From: JALZUR01 sp965205365
GTDB taxonomy: Bacteria > Bdellovibrionota > Bdellovibrionia > Bdellovibrionales > UBA1609
Direction of reading: 5' to 3'
DNA: 64,000 bases
Assembly (NCBI GenBank): GCA_965205365.1
Contig: CBDBGT010000013.1
Span: forward strand, 186,001-250,000
Shown here: one piece after another, positions 27,611-37,463 of the stretch
Numbering within the stretch: position 1 is the first letter of the stretch
How the letters are laid out: every line of letters begins with the position of its first letter
Notes under the pieces: model-generated
The model's database searches: none
What the model was told of the DNA's origin: nothing
Seen by the model: only the letters and a program-made list of their open reading frames with translations
Position numbers and translations under genes: made by a program

Positions 27611-28274
27611 TCTTCTTCAAGTTAAAAACGTTACAAAAGTGTTTCAATCAGGCTCTGAGGTTATACCTGTTTTAAACAATTTAGATCTTTCTCTTATAAA
27701 AGGAGAGTCTTTAGTAATTTTTGGTGGCTCAGGTGCAGGCAAATCAACACTTCTTCATATTATAGGAACACTTGAAGCTCCGACATCAGGAAATATTTAT
27801 TTTAACAGCGAAGATGTTAGTCACTGGAGTGATTCAAAACTTTCAGTATTTAGAAATAAGAACTTAGGCTTTGTATTTCAATTCCATTATTTATTAAATG
27901 AGTTCACAGCTTTAGAAAATGTGGCTCTACCAGCAAGAATAAGTGGACTTTCAAAAAATGAAAGCCTTCAAAAAGCAGCAACTCTCCTAGTGTCTTTAGG
28001 CATGGGCCATAGAGAAACTCATTTTCCTAACGCTTTAAGTGGTGGAGAACAACAAAGAGTAGCTATTGCTAGAGCGTTAATTATGAACCCAAGTTTACTT
28101 TTAGCCGATGAACCAACCGGTAATTTAGACAAAACAAACTCTAAAATTATACAGGATTTATTTTTAAAAATTGTAGATGAGTTTAAGGTGGGTCTTATAG
28201 TAGTGACTCATGACAAAAAATTTGCACAAGTTTTTACTCGAACAAAGACCATGAAAGATGGTGTCTGGGTTTAG
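27603..28274 (+). CDS. lolD: Lipoprotein-releasing ABC transporter ATPase
   Basis: A 223-residue ABC ATPase. Walker A is GGSGAGKST near residue 40, the Q-loop is FVFQFHYLL, the signature is LSGGEQQRVAIARAL near 140 and Walker B is LLLADEPTGNLD. FQFHYLLNEFTALENV is typical of the LolD/MacB group. It powers lipoprotein release to LolA. The gene overlaps the permease, confirming the pair. Confidence 0.92.
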   Translation: MNDLLQVKNVTKVFQSGSEVIPVLNNLDLSLIKGESLVIFGGSGAGKSTLLHIIGTLEAPTSGNIYFNSEDVSHWSDSKLSVFRNKNLGFVFQFHYLLNEFTALENVALPARISGLSKNESLQKAATLLVSLGMGHRETHFPNALSGGEQQRVAIARALIMNPSLLLADEPTGNLDKTNSKIIQDLFLKIVDEFKVGLIVVTHDKKFAQVFTRTKTMKDGVWV

Positions 28275-28800
28275 TCAATAAAATGAGACACTTGGGCGTT
28301 ATTGCACATGAAGTCACTGTTTCTGTAATTTAACCCGAGTTCGAACTTTTTAAATCTGGTTGAACATTCTATTTTCATGGGGTATTAACGGTTTAAAAGG
28401 ACACAGACAATACCCAGTTAATGCTCATAAAAGATTCACTATAAAGTTTTTTAAGACTTCGGTGTCTGGAGTGTTCAATATGAAACTCTTCCTTTAAAAT
28501 TCCAAAAACAGTCTCAACAATATTTATTCAAGACTTAGGCCCTTAAAAAAGTCTGAGCTCGGGTAAGTTAATGAGTAGAATCATTTTAGCCTATTTTATG
28601 AGAAGCTTAGTTAGGTAAACTTAAGCAAAAAGGACTCAGAACAAATAATAAATAAGCCTTAAATTCAATAAGGCTAAATTTACTTGGAAAAGACAAGTTA
28701 AACTACTGGAAACAAAGGAAAAATTTTATGATAGCCCGCATTAAAACTATGAAATTTTCACTGTTCCTAGGGAGAATTCTTAACTATAGTCTAGCTCCAT
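28275..28800. other. Intergenic stretch between lolD and bamA, containing a transposase relic
   Basis: The first half holds a degenerate IS982-like relic on the minus strand. The second half has no gene. A 7-bp hairpin (AGCCTTA ... TAAGGCT, 28655-28675) lacks a good T-run. The bamA promoter must lie in the last 200 bases, but no clear boxes are seen. Confidence 0.4.
28331..28534 (-). pseudogene. IS982-like transposase relic with terminal repeat
   Basis: On the minus strand the sequence reads NIVETVFGILKEEFHIEHSR, then loses one base relative to the copy at 16.9 kb and meets an in-frame stop. The outer end, TAACCCGAGTTCGAAC at 28331, matches the terminal sequence of the 16.9-kb relic in inverted relation to the coding part, so it is the other terminal repeat of the same kind of element. 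Confidence 0.6.
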
Positions 28801-31134
28801 ATGCTCATATTAACGAAAGCTTTTTTTATTCTATATCTCCTATTTGGAATGACTTCTAAGGCTGAGGCTCTACGGCTGACAAAAGTAAATATTAATGGAA
28901 ACTTTCGTATTGAGACAGCATCAATTCTAGATAAAATTGCTTTAAGCAAGGGAAAGGTTTTTACAAGAGCCAAAGCCACTGAGGATGTTAAAAGCCTTTT
29001 TAAAACAGGTTTCTTTTATGATATTAAGGTTGACCTTACAGGGGCTGTACTTACTTATAAAGTTGTTGAAAAGCCTATAATTGAAGAGGTTAAGTATATT
29101 GGAAGCAACGAATTTAATGATAGCGATTTATCAGAGGCAACTCAAATCAACCAAAACCAGCTTTTAGATATTAAGAAAGTAAACTCTGCTATTAAAGAAA
29201 TCAAAAAAAAGTATGAAGAAAAAGGGTATTTCCTTGCTAAAGTTAATTATGAGGTTAAAAAAGGCAAAAAAAATGACGTTAAGATATTAATTTTTAATAT
29301 CAATGAAGGTGATAGGGTTAAGATTAAAAAAATTCATCTTATTGGGAATAAATCTTTATCTGATGAAAAAATTAAGGGCTTTATGGCAACTAGAGAAAAA
29401 GGGCTTTTTGGAACGTCCGGCTCATTTCAAAGCGAAACCCTTAGGCGAGATCAGGAGGTTATTGGATATATATTTCGTAATGAGGGTTATGCTCAGGTGA
29501 AAGTTTCTGCAGCAGATGTTTCTCTTACTAGAGATAAGCGTGGGCTGACCATAATATACTACATTGAAGAGGGGTTAAAATATAAAATTGGCAACATCTC
29601 TTTTTCAGGAGATGTTGATTTTACCAAAGAAAATCTTTTAAGCGAAATAAAAATTGATGAACAAGAGTATTTTTCTCAAGCTACACTTCTTAAAGATATT
29701 GCAAGGCTACAGGCAAAATACGGTGACAATGGGTACGCTTACACAAATGTTGTTCTTCGCCCTGAAATATCAGATAGATTAAAAACAATTAGCATTACTT
29801 TTGATATTAAAAAAGGTGAAGAAATTAAAATTGGTGAGATCACTGTTGTTGGAAACACAAATACTAGAGATAAAGTTTTAAGAAGAGAGCTTAGAATTTT
29901 TGAAGGTGAACTTTATAATGAAACAGAAAAAAGGAAATCTTTAGCAAATGTTAAAAGACTTGGTTTTTTTGATAGTGTTGAGTTTCAAGATAAGGTGTCA
30001 CCCCATGGACCTAATATTATGGATATTCATATAAAAGTAAAAGAGCGCAACACAGGACAGCTTAATATTGGTGCCGGCTATGGGGGTTTTCAAGGTTTTA
30101 CCCTTCAAGGATCTGTTCATCAGCCTAACTTTTTAGGTAGAGGCATAAATTTTGGATTAAATATTAATTACTCTAAAAAAAGACAGCAGTTATTTAACTT
30201 AAATATTGTAGACCCTTATTTTAAAGATACAGATTATAGTGTAGGCCTTCAGGCCTTTAGCTCCCTAAGTCAGGTTATAGACTATCAAAGTAAAAAAACC
30301 GGTACTGGGTTAACTGTTGGTCGAAAATATAGTGATTTCTTAAAAACCTCACTACAATATAGATTTCAAAAAGTAGGCCTAAATTTACATAGTGATGCCT
30401 TTACCGATGAAGCTAATCCAAATTCAAGCCCTGCCGTGGATGAACTTTACACAGAAAGTAGAGTAAAAGAGGCAAAAGGATACTCTAGTGGATTAACCGC
30501 AAGTGTTTCCTATGACAAAAGAAATGATCGACAGTTTCCCACAAGTGGTTACTATGCAAGAGCGTCTGTTGAACAAACAGGAATTGGTGGAGATCTGAAT
30601 TTTATAAAAACAAATTTAAATTTCAGATACTACAAGCCTTTAATTGGCAGTTTAATTTGGAGAAACAATTTAAACTATGGATGGGTAGGAAGTGTACGTG
30701 ATGAAGTTCCGTTTAATGAGCTTTATAGGCTAGGTAGCCCCAATACTATTAGAGGCTATGATTTTTTTACCATTGCTGAAACTCGTTACTCAGGACAAGC
30801 ATATAATGCAGCCATTGCCCAAGGGTTTAGTGTATTAGAAGCTGAAGCTCGAGCCAATATTCCCTTTGGTGGAACTCAACAGTTCTTCTACAACATTGAG
30901 CTTGAATGGGCTTTAGTTAAAGAGGCTGGGATAAAAGGAGTTGTATTCTTTGACATAGGCATGTCCCATGATGAGCTTAAAATTAGCAATTTAAAAAGCG
31001 CATATGGCCTTGGTTTTAGATGGAATTCACCCATGGGGCCTCTTAGATTCGAATGGGCTTTTCCAATTGACCCCAACAAAAAAATTGGCGAAAAGAATCA
31101 AAACTTTCAATTTTCTATTTTGCAGTATTTTTAA
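28801..31134 (+). CDS. bamA: Outer membrane protein assembly factor BamA
   Basis: A 777-residue Omp85 protein. A signal peptide (ending SKAEA) is followed by five POTRA domains (about residues 24-360), with repeated patterns such as KIKKIHLIGNKSLSDEKI and IKIGEITVVGNTNTRDKVL, and a C-terminal beta-barrel with GLGFRWNSPMGPLRFEWAFP and the terminal FQFSILQYF, ending in an aromatic residue. The VRGY-like IRGYDFF segment near residue 648 is the barrel's conserved loop. It folds outer-membrane proteins. It starts the bamA-skp-fabZ-lpxA run. Confidence 0.95.
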   Translation: MLILTKAFFILYLLFGMTSKAEALRLTKVNINGNFRIETASILDKIALSKGKVFTRAKATEDVKSLFKTGFFYDIKVDLTGAVLTYKVVEKPIIEEVKYIGSNEFNDSDLSEATQINQNQLLDIKKVNSAIKEIKKKYEEKGYFLAKVNYEVKKGKKNDVKILIFNINEGDRVKIKKIHLIGNKSLSDEKIKGFMATREKGLFGTSGSFQSETLRRDQEVIGYIFRNEGYAQVKVSAADVSLTRDKRGLTIIYYIEEGLKYKIGNISFSGDVDFTKENLLSEIKIDEQEYFSQATLLKDIARLQAKYGDNGYAYTNVVLRPEISDRLKTISITFDIKKGEEIKIGEITVVGNTNTRDKVLRRELRIFEGELYNETEKRKSLANVKRLGFFDSVEFQDKVSPHGPNIMDIHIKVKERNTGQLNIGAGYGGFQGFTLQGSVHQPNFLGRGINFGLNINYSKKRQQLFNLNIVDPYFKDTDYSVGLQAFSSLSQVIDYQSKKTGTGLTVGRKYSDFLKTSLQYRFQKVGLNLHSDAFTDEANPNSSPAVDELYTESRVKEAKGYSSGLTASVSYDKRNDRQFPTSGYYARASVEQTGIGGDLNFIKTNLNFRYYKPLIGSLIWRNNLNYGWVGSVRDEVPFNELYRLGSPNTIRGYDFFTIAETRYSGQAYNAAIAQGFSVLEAEARANIPFGGTQQFFYNIELEWALVKEAGIKGVVFFDIGMSHDELKISNLKSAYGLGFRWNSPMGPLRFEWAFPIDPNKKIGEKNQNFQFSILQYF

Positions 31135-31173
31135 TTAAAATTTATATTAAAATCTAAAATAATTTTAAAGGAG

Positions 31174-31674
31174 ATGAATATGAGAATAAGAATTTTACTG
31201 TTAACCTTTTTTTTATGGTCAACAGCTGTTGCAAATACAAAAATTGGTTATATCGATATGCAAAAAGCCATTACAGAAACTAAAAGCGGAAAAAAAGCCC
31301 TTAAAAAGCTAAAGTCCTTTCAAGCTTTAAAGCAAAAAGAATTAGACAAAAAAAAGACCTCCATGGAGAAGGAACAAGCCGAACTAAAGAAAAAATTTGA
31401 TATCTATTCAGATGAAAAAAAAATGCAGATTCAACAAGATTTTCAAAAAAAAGCAATAGCAGCTGAACAATATTTTAGAGAATCACAAGTACAACTCCAG
31501 AAGAAAGAAAAAGACTTGCTAGAACCTGTTCTTAACGGACTTAGAGAGTCTATTGCCAAATTTGCTGAAAAAAAGGGTTATGTCATGATTTTTGAGAAAA
31601 ATGGAAGTGCTCTTTTATTCGCCACTAAAAGCTCTAACTTAACATCTGAAATTGTTAAAGCATATGGAAAATAA
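31174..31674 (+). CDS. skp: Periplasmic chaperone Skp/OmpH family
   Basis: A 166-residue exported protein: signal peptide (FFLWSTAVANT), then KIGYIDMQKAITETKSGK, the family's conserved opening, and a long lysine/glutamate-rich coiled coil. Skp carries unfolded outer-membrane proteins through the periplasm to BamA, its upstream neighbour. GGAG precedes the ATG. Confidence 0.88.
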   Translation: MNMRIRILLLTFFLWSTAVANTKIGYIDMQKAITETKSGKKALKKLKSFQALKQKELDKKKTSMEKEQAELKKKFDIYSDEKKMQIQQDFQKKAIAAEQYFRESQVQLQKKEKDLLEPVLNGLRESIAKFAEKKGYVMIFEKNGSALLFATKSSNLTSEIVKAYGK

Positions 31675-31682
31675 AGGCTTTT

Positions 31683-32168
31683 ATGCTAAATGAAACGAAT
31701 TTTACCTTAGATGAAATAAAAAAAATCCTCCCCCACAGGTATCCTTTCTTGCTAGTTGATAAGGTTATTTCAGTAAAGGACGGCCCTGTACCAGGTAACT
31801 GTGAAGGACGTATTTTAAAAGCACTAAAAAATGTAACCTTAAATGAAGAGTTTTTTAATGGCCATTTTCCCCATAAACCCATCATGCCAGGTGTTTTGAT
31901 TTTAGAAGCAATGGCTCAAGCCGGAGCCCTAGCAAACCACTCTACCCTAGACCCTGATATGGAATTTATGATTGCCTCTATTGATAATGCAAAATTTAGA
32001 AAACCTGTTGTTCCTGGTGATCAATTAATTCTTTATGCCCATATTGAAAAGGTTAAGGGTAAAATCAAGAAAATAAACTGTAAGGCTGAGGTAGACGGTA
32101 AAATTGCTGCTCAGGCTCAAGTTATAGCAGTGGCGCAACCAAGGCAGGGTGGATATGAAAGTTCATAA
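31683..32168 (+). CDS. fabZ: 3-hydroxyacyl-ACP dehydratase FabZ
   Basis: A 161-residue hotdog-fold dehydratase of fatty-acid elongation. The catalytic histidine is in FFNGHFPHKPIMPGVLILEAMAQAGAL near residue 60 (HFP), with the glutamate 14 residues later. LPHRYPFLLVD at the N-terminus is diagnostic. It lies in the standard position before lpxA and overlaps it by 14 bases. Confidence 0.95.
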   Translation: MLNETNFTLDEIKKILPHRYPFLLVDKVISVKDGPVPGNCEGRILKALKNVTLNEEFFNGHFPHKPIMPGVLILEAMAQAGALANHSTLDPDMEFMIASIDNAKFRKPVVPGDQLILYAHIEKVKGKIKKINCKAEVDGKIAAQAQVIAVAQPRQGGYESS

Positions 32169-32943
32169 TACGGCCTTTATTGATTCCCAGGCTAAAATTG
32201 GAAAGAATGTCTTCATTGGTCCTGGAGCAGTGATTTTAGGAGACACCACAATTGGAGACAATTGTTACTTACATAATCATGCAACTATAGGGTCTAAAGA
32301 ATGTACAACGGTCTTTGGAAAAGGAAATGTTGTATTTCCAGGAGCTGTCATCGGAGGAGTTCCTCAAGATTTAAAATATGCCAATGAAAACACCAAGCTC
32401 ATTGTTGGAGACAATAATAAATTTAGAGAGTGCGTCACTGTCAATACAGGCACAGCAACAGGTGGCAGCCTTACTCAAATTGGAAACAACAATTTGATTA
32501 TGGCTTACTGTCATATAGCCCATGACTGTACCTTAGGTGATGATATTGTTGTTGCCAACTCGTCTAACTTTGCAGGGCATGTTGTGGTTGAAAATCATGT
32601 GAAAATAGGTGGTGTATGTAGTTTTAATCAATTTGTAAATATTGGAGCTTATTCTTATATAGCAGGAGAAAGCTCAGTAAATAAAGATATTATTCCATAC
32701 ACCATTGCACGGGGTAACTATGCAATATCAACAGTAACCAATAAAATTGGTTTAGAGCGTGCTGGTTTCAATAAGGAAGAAATTGCAGGTGTTCATAAAG
32801 CTATTCGAGTTGTCTTAAGAGGAAGTGAAACAATTGAAAAATCAATTGAAACAATTCTAGAACAGACTGAGGGCACACCGAATGTTCTTATTAGTCACTT
32901 AATTCAATTTATTGAAAAATCTAAACGTGGTGTGGCTAGGTAA
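32155..32943 (+). CDS. lpxA: UDP-N-acetylglucosamine O-acyltransferase
   Basis: The first enzyme of lipid A synthesis; it moves 3-hydroxyacyl from ACP to UDP-GlcNAc. The 262-residue protein starts at ATG 32155 (a GTG two codons earlier is less likely). It shows left-handed beta-helix hexapeptide repeats (IGKNVFIGPGAVILGDTTIG) and the catalytic histidine in YCHIAHDC near residue 121. It overlaps fabZ and is followed by lpxB after 15 bases. Confidence 0.95.
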   Translation: MKVHNTAFIDSQAKIGKNVFIGPGAVILGDTTIGDNCYLHNHATIGSKECTTVFGKGNVVFPGAVIGGVPQDLKYANENTKLIVGDNNKFRECVTVNTGTATGGSLTQIGNNNLIMAYCHIAHDCTLGDDIVVANSSNFAGHVVVENHVKIGGVCSFNQFVNIGAYSYIAGESSVNKDIIPYTIARGNYAISTVTNKIGLERAGFNKEEIAGVHKAIRVVLRGSETIEKSIETILEQTEGTPNVLISHLIQFIEKSKRGVAR

Positions 32944-32958
32944 ATTGGATATTTAATT

Positions 32959-34122
32959 ATGAAATCTAGAGAATTTTTTTTGGTTGCTGGAGAAGAGTCA
33001 GCAAATCAATATGCCACTAAGCTCATTGAGGTTTTTCAAAAGGATTCAAATGTAGAGGATGTGAAATTTTCTGGAGTTGCTTTTCATAAACTAAAGGAGA
33101 AAAACTTTTATAATGTATTTAACGCTCAAGAACTTTGCGTTATGGGAACTTTAGAGGTTTTAAAAAAATGGAAAACAATAAGAAAAGCATTTTTAGTATC
33201 TACTGACTACATTTTAAAAAATAAGCCTAGTGCAGTGATTTTAATAGATTTTGGAGGTTTTAATTTAAAGCTAGCTGAAGAAATTAAGAAAAAATCACCA
33301 GAAACAAAAATTGTATACTTTATTTCACCAAAACTTTGGGCATGGGGTGCTAAAAGGGCATTAAAAATAAAAGCCTTTATTGATGAAATGTATGTGATTC
33401 ACCCGTTTGAAGTAGACTTCTACAAAAAATGGGGTGTTAACGCTAAGTTTGTAGGACACCCTTTACTACAAGACTTACGTTCTGACTTTAACAACCCCTC
33501 TTGGATAAACAAGGAAAAAGAGAACGAAGGGTTTTTAAAAAATCAAAAAATTTTAGGAGTGATGCTTGGAAGTCGACCATCTGAGATAAATCGCCATAAG
33601 GAGCCTTTTTGCAAAACCATTAAACTATTAAAAGAAAAAAACAAAGAACTAGAAGTGGCATTTATTATTCCACCATCAAAAACAAAAGAGTTTTTTAAAA
33701 AAGAATTAAAAGATTTAAATATTGAATATAAAATTCTTCAATCAAATGATCCTATGGAAAAAATCTCACTATGTGATTTGTGTTTAGTTGCATCGGGCAC
33801 AGCAACCCTTCAAGTTGGACTTTTAGGCATTCCCATGGCAATAGGATATATAATGAACCCAATAACAATGTTTTTAGCTAAAACTTTTGTTAAAGGTGTT
33901 AAATATGCAGGGCTGGTCAATATTATTAAAAATCAAGAGATTTGTAAGGAATTCTTACAGGGTGATTTTAAGCCCCAGGCTGTGGCAGTTTATTTAAATA
34001 ATCTTTTATCAAATAAAGAGCATTATGAAGATACGAGAAAAAAACTTTTAACACTTAAAAAAGAACTTGGTGCTAAAAACACCTATGAAAGGTTAAAAAA
34101 TGAACTTCTTAAGTTTCTTTAA
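32959..34122 (+). CDS. lpxB: Lipid-A-disaccharide synthase
   Basis: A 387-residue GT19 glycosyltransferase that joins UDP-2,3-diacyl-GlcN and lipid X. The opening FFLVAGEESANQYATKLIE, the segment YFISPKLWAWGAKRALKIK near residue 115, the FVGHPLLQD near 168 and VASGTATLQVGLLGIPMAI near 277 are family hallmarks. It overlaps lpxK by 23 bases. Confidence 0.94.
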   Translation: MKSREFFLVAGEESANQYATKLIEVFQKDSNVEDVKFSGVAFHKLKEKNFYNVFNAQELCVMGTLEVLKKWKTIRKAFLVSTDYILKNKPSAVILIDFGGFNLKLAEEIKKKSPETKIVYFISPKLWAWGAKRALKIKAFIDEMYVIHPFEVDFYKKWGVNAKFVGHPLLQDLRSDFNNPSWINKEKENEGFLKNQKILGVMLGSRPSEINRHKEPFCKTIKLLKEKNKELEVAFIIPPSKTKEFFKKELKDLNIEYKILQSNDPMEKISLCDLCLVASGTATLQVGLLGIPMAIGYIMNPITMFLAKTFVKGVKYAGLVNIIKNQEICKEFLQGDFKPQAVAVYLNNLLSNKEHYEDTRKKLLTLKKELGAKNTYERLKNELLKFL

Positions 34123-35107
34123 AGTGCTGTTTTTACCAATCTTGTTACCCTTATCAATTATATATGGAGTCATGGCTTTTATTTTTAATGTGCTAATGTC
34201 ATTTAAACAAGTTAAACTCTCTAGCCCTGTTGTTTCAGTAGGAAATTTTTGTGTTGGAGGTAGTGGAAAAACACCCATAGTTGAAGAGTTGATTCAGTGG
34301 TTAACTAAAAATGATTATACACCTGTAGTCATCTTAAAAAGTTATAAAGCTTTTTTAAAGTCACCTTTAGAAGTTTTTAAAGGAGCTAACCCTTTAAAAG
34401 TTGGAGATGAGGCGGTGGCTTTAAAAGAAAACTTTAAAGATGTGCGTGTTTTTTCAGGTCCAATAAAATTTAAAACTGCACTGTATGCTGAACAAACAAT
34501 TAATAAAGAGAGTAGAAACATTCTGATTATAGATGATGGAGCTCAACATAATAAAATTAAAAAAAATATTAAAATTCATGTTTGGGATTTGAGCAGACCA
34601 CTAATGGATATTTTTCCATTTCCCCTTGGTGTGTCTAGAGAGTTCTGGTTTTTAGGAGAACGCCCTGATCTAAGTATTTTAAATAGATCAAAAAAAACAC
34701 TAAGAGAAAAACTAGTAGGCTCATTAATTCATGGTGAAAAAATAGCATCATCTTATAAAATTAAGAATATTGTAAATACAAAAAAATTTTCAAATTTAAA
34801 TAAAAATTTTATTTTAATTAGTGGAATTGGAAACTTTAAACAGCTTCTTGATAATGTAAAAATATTTTTAAAAGAACACACTTATTCTTTAACAAAAGAA
34901 CTTAAGGGAAGTGATCATGATAATTTTAAGTGGTTTAAGGCTGAAGAAAATATAAATTATGTTTGCACTCAAAAAGATTTAGTTAAGTTAAAAAATATGA
35001 TTAAACCAGAAAATTTATTTGTCATTAGAAGTGAATTTTCTAAAGATTTTAAAAAAGAGTTTTCAAAGGCTTTAAAAAAAATATTTCAAAGGAAGCTTCA
35101 TGAGTAA
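34100..35107 (+). CDS. lpxK: Tetraacyldisaccharide 4'-kinase
   Basis: Phosphorylates the 4' position of the lipid A precursor at the inner membrane. It is 335 residues, with an N-terminal membrane anchor and the P-loop in SVGNFCVGGSGKTPIVEELI near residue 45. ILIIDDGAQHNKI near 150 is the conserved Walker B-like DDG.QH segment. Unusually lysine-rich for the family. It overlaps lpxB upstream and the DUF3108 gene downstream by eight bases. Confidence 0.92.
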   Translation: MNFLSFFKVLFLPILLPLSIIYGVMAFIFNVLMSFKQVKLSSPVVSVGNFCVGGSGKTPIVEELIQWLTKNDYTPVVILKSYKAFLKSPLEVFKGANPLKVGDEAVALKENFKDVRVFSGPIKFKTALYAEQTINKESRNILIIDDGAQHNKIKKNIKIHVWDLSRPLMDIFPFPLGVSREFWFLGERPDLSILNRSKKTLREKLVGSLIHGEKIASSYKIKNIVNTKKFSNLNKNFILISGIGNFKQLLDNVKIFLKEHTYSLTKELKGSDHDNFKWFKAEENINYVCTQKDLVKLKNMIKPENLFVIRSEFSKDFKKEFSKALKKIFQRKLHE

Positions 35108-36011
35108 ATTACTTATGGTGCTTATTTTATCTTTAACTTCATGTAGCTTCCTCTTAAAAAAACCTAGCACGTTTATAAAAGACTCTGATTTTTTAAGACA
35201 AAAGGATAAGGCATTTAACAATAAGAGCTTTAATAAAAAAAAACTAAATGTGTTAAAAAAGCAAACTTTTCCTTCTAAAGAAAAAAATAGTGGCAAAAAA
35301 GCTCTGGCAGATAAGTTTCCCTTTAAGGTTGGAGAGGAAGTGGTGTTATCAGTTACATATTTTGGTGTTAAAGCTGGTAAAATTTTAGTTGGTGTTAAAG
35401 GCCTTAAAAATTTTGAAGACGCACAGCAATATCATTTTTATGCCCATGGGCGAACATCCTCAATATTTTCAATATTTTATACCATAAAAAATAAAATTGA
35501 AACCTTATGGAATCCTGTGCTTAAAAAACCAAAATCACTAGTACTTACTGCTGATGAGAGCAAACAAAAATACAAAATACAAATGTATTTTAATTGGTTA
35601 AATAAACAAGGTGATTTTTTAGAAGAAGGTTGGAAGAAAAAAAAGGGCAACTATAAAACTCACAAGAAATGGGTGTTGAAAAAATCAGCTCAAGATATTT
35701 TATCAACAATTTTTTACATTAGAACCCTTCCTCTTATAGTTGGACAAGAATATAAACTTGCCGTTATGAAAGAAAATAAAATTATAGATGTCTACCTTAA
35801 AGTAGACAGAAAAGAAGTTTTAAATACTCGTGTAGGTAAAATAAATACTCTTGTGTTAAAACCAAGATTTCTTACAAAAGGAAAATTTAATAAGGCTGGT
35901 GATATTTCAATCTGGCTCTCAGATGACTCTTATAGACAAGTTGTTCACATTAAATCTAAAATTAAAATTGGCACTATAGTAGCAAAACTACACTCACTAA
36001 AAAGACCTTAA
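35100..36011 (+). CDS. DUF3108-type lipoprotein
   Basis: A 303-residue lipoprotein: signal peptide with lipobox LILSLTSC, a basic linker, then a DUF3108-like domain beginning FKVGEEVVLSVTYFGVKAGK near residue 75. Members are predicted beta-rich outer-membrane or periplasmic proteins of unknown function. Overlap with lpxK by eight bases suggests a role in lipid A or outer-membrane assembly; that is inference. Confidence 0.75.
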   Translation: MSKLLMVLILSLTSCSFLLKKPSTFIKDSDFLRQKDKAFNNKSFNKKKLNVLKKQTFPSKEKNSGKKALADKFPFKVGEEVVLSVTYFGVKAGKILVGVKGLKNFEDAQQYHFYAHGRTSSIFSIFYTIKNKIETLWNPVLKKPKSLVLTADESKQKYKIQMYFNWLNKQGDFLEEGWKKKKGNYKTHKKWVLKKSAQDILSTIFYIRTLPLIVGQEYKLAVMKENKIIDVYLKVDRKEVLNTRVGKINTLVLKPRFLTKGKFNKAGDISIWLSDDSYRQVVHIKSKIKIGTIVAKLHSLKRP

Positions 36012-36188
36012 TACTTTAGGCTGTTTAAACCTAGACTAAGTATTGATGAAACACTTTGTAAAAAATATTTACATTTTCAAAGGAAATCTTTAATTAAAGC
36101 AAAATATTGCCTTTAACTTAAATATTCTAACCAAAACTATTCTAAAAACACTTTAGTTGATATAAATGTTTAGCCGAATTAAAAGATA

Positions 36189-37232
36189 ATGAAATATTTA
36201 AAATACATACTTTTAATTCCACTGTTTTTTTTGGGTTGCTCTCAAATAGAATTTGTAAATGAAACTGTGAACCCTCTAACCAACCAGCCTGCTTTAAATT
36301 TCTCTCAAACTATAAATCAACAAGCAGTAGAAAAAATCATCGATATTTTAGTAGTGGTGGACAATTCACCTAGCATGGAAAAAGATCAGAAAAAACTTTC
36401 TAAAGGATTTGAAAGCTTTGTATCTTCCATATCAAACGCAAATTATAGAATAGGTGTTATTACAACAGACACAGATTCTGAGGATGAAGAAGATACACAA
36501 GGGTATCATGGAAACCTTGCTTTAGTGGAAGCTACAGGCAAAAAATTTATTGAAAAATCAGACAACAACCCAAGCCAGCTTTTTTCCGACTTAATTAGAA
36601 GAGATGAAACTACAGATTGTGGCTCGTTCTGGGGTCAACCCTGTGCTTCTTTTGATGAAAGACCTTTATATGCCATTAAAATGGCCATAGATAAAAGAAA
36701 TACTGTGAATACAGGGTTTTTTAGAGAAGGAGCTGATATAGGAATTGTTATTATTACAGATGAAGATGAAACAGATTTTTCAGATGGAACCTACTACTCA
36801 GCTGAAAACCTTCTTAGTCATTTTGAAAATGAGTTTCAAGGCTCTAAGGAAATAAGCGCTTTTACCATTGCAATACCTGAAGGTGACTCTGCTTGCCATG
36901 AAACACAGTCTAATCAGGAAAATGGTGGATCAGCAGTAGCTTATGGTATAAGAGTAGGAGAGCTTTCAACACTAACAGGAGGCTTTTTTGTAAATATCTG
37001 TGATGAAAATTTTAGTTCAAGCCTAAGCTTAATAAGTAACTATATGAAGAAGAACCTTCTTCCATTGAAAATAAAAGTTCCAAAAACTATAATAATAAAC
37101 AGCATCGATCTTTTAGTCACAGACCCTAATGGAAATATATTTAAAACAAATTATAGTATTAAAAATAATATCTTTAAAATTTCTCCAGTGCCACCAGAAG
37201 GATCTAAAATAAAATTAACCTATAAATTTTAA
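36189..37232 (+). CDS. Von Willebrand factor A domain lipoprotein (paralogue 1)
   Basis: A 347-residue lipoprotein: signal peptide with lipobox FFLGCSQ, a linker, then a VWA domain. The metal-ion-dependent adhesion site is VVVDNSPSM (DxSxS) near residue 57, with the later acidic IVIITDEDETDF near 192. The C-terminal 60 residues form a small beta domain (SIDLLVTDPNGNIFKTNYSI). VWA domains bind ligands through a metal ion, and surface lipoproteins of this kind may act in adhesion. A close paralogue lies just downstream, beyond an insertion sequence. Codon use resembles the neighbours. Confidence 0.82.
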   Translation: MKYLKYILLIPLFFLGCSQIEFVNETVNPLTNQPALNFSQTINQQAVEKIIDILVVVDNSPSMEKDQKKLSKGFESFVSSISNANYRIGVITTDTDSEDEEDTQGYHGNLALVEATGKKFIEKSDNNPSQLFSDLIRRDETTDCGSFWGQPCASFDERPLYAIKMAIDKRNTVNTGFFREGADIGIVIITDEDETDFSDGTYYSAENLLSHFENEFQGSKEISAFTIAIPEGDSACHETQSNQENGGSAVAYGIRVGELSTLTGGFFVNICDENFSSSLSLISNYMKKNLLPLKIKVPKTIIINSIDLLVTDPNGNIFKTNYSIKNNIFKISPVPPEGSKIKLTYKF

Positions 37233-37463
37233 AACTTAATTTACATTAAAACACCAAGTTAAATGTTGCTTTTAGTCTTTAAAAAGGACTTCTTGTGTAC
37301 AGATTATTCATTAAATACAAAAAAATTAAACACTGTAATAGTAAAATTATCTTCATTAAAAGGAAAACTGTTGCAAAAGGTTTGCTGTTTTTACAAAAAT
37401 TCTTAAATTAAAACAAAGCACTGTCTCTATTTGATAGAATCTACGTTAAAAGACTTAAGTCTA

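Noticed and set aside
28655..28675. 7-bp hairpin between lolD and bamA as a terminator.
   Set aside because: It is not followed by a proper T-run on either strand.
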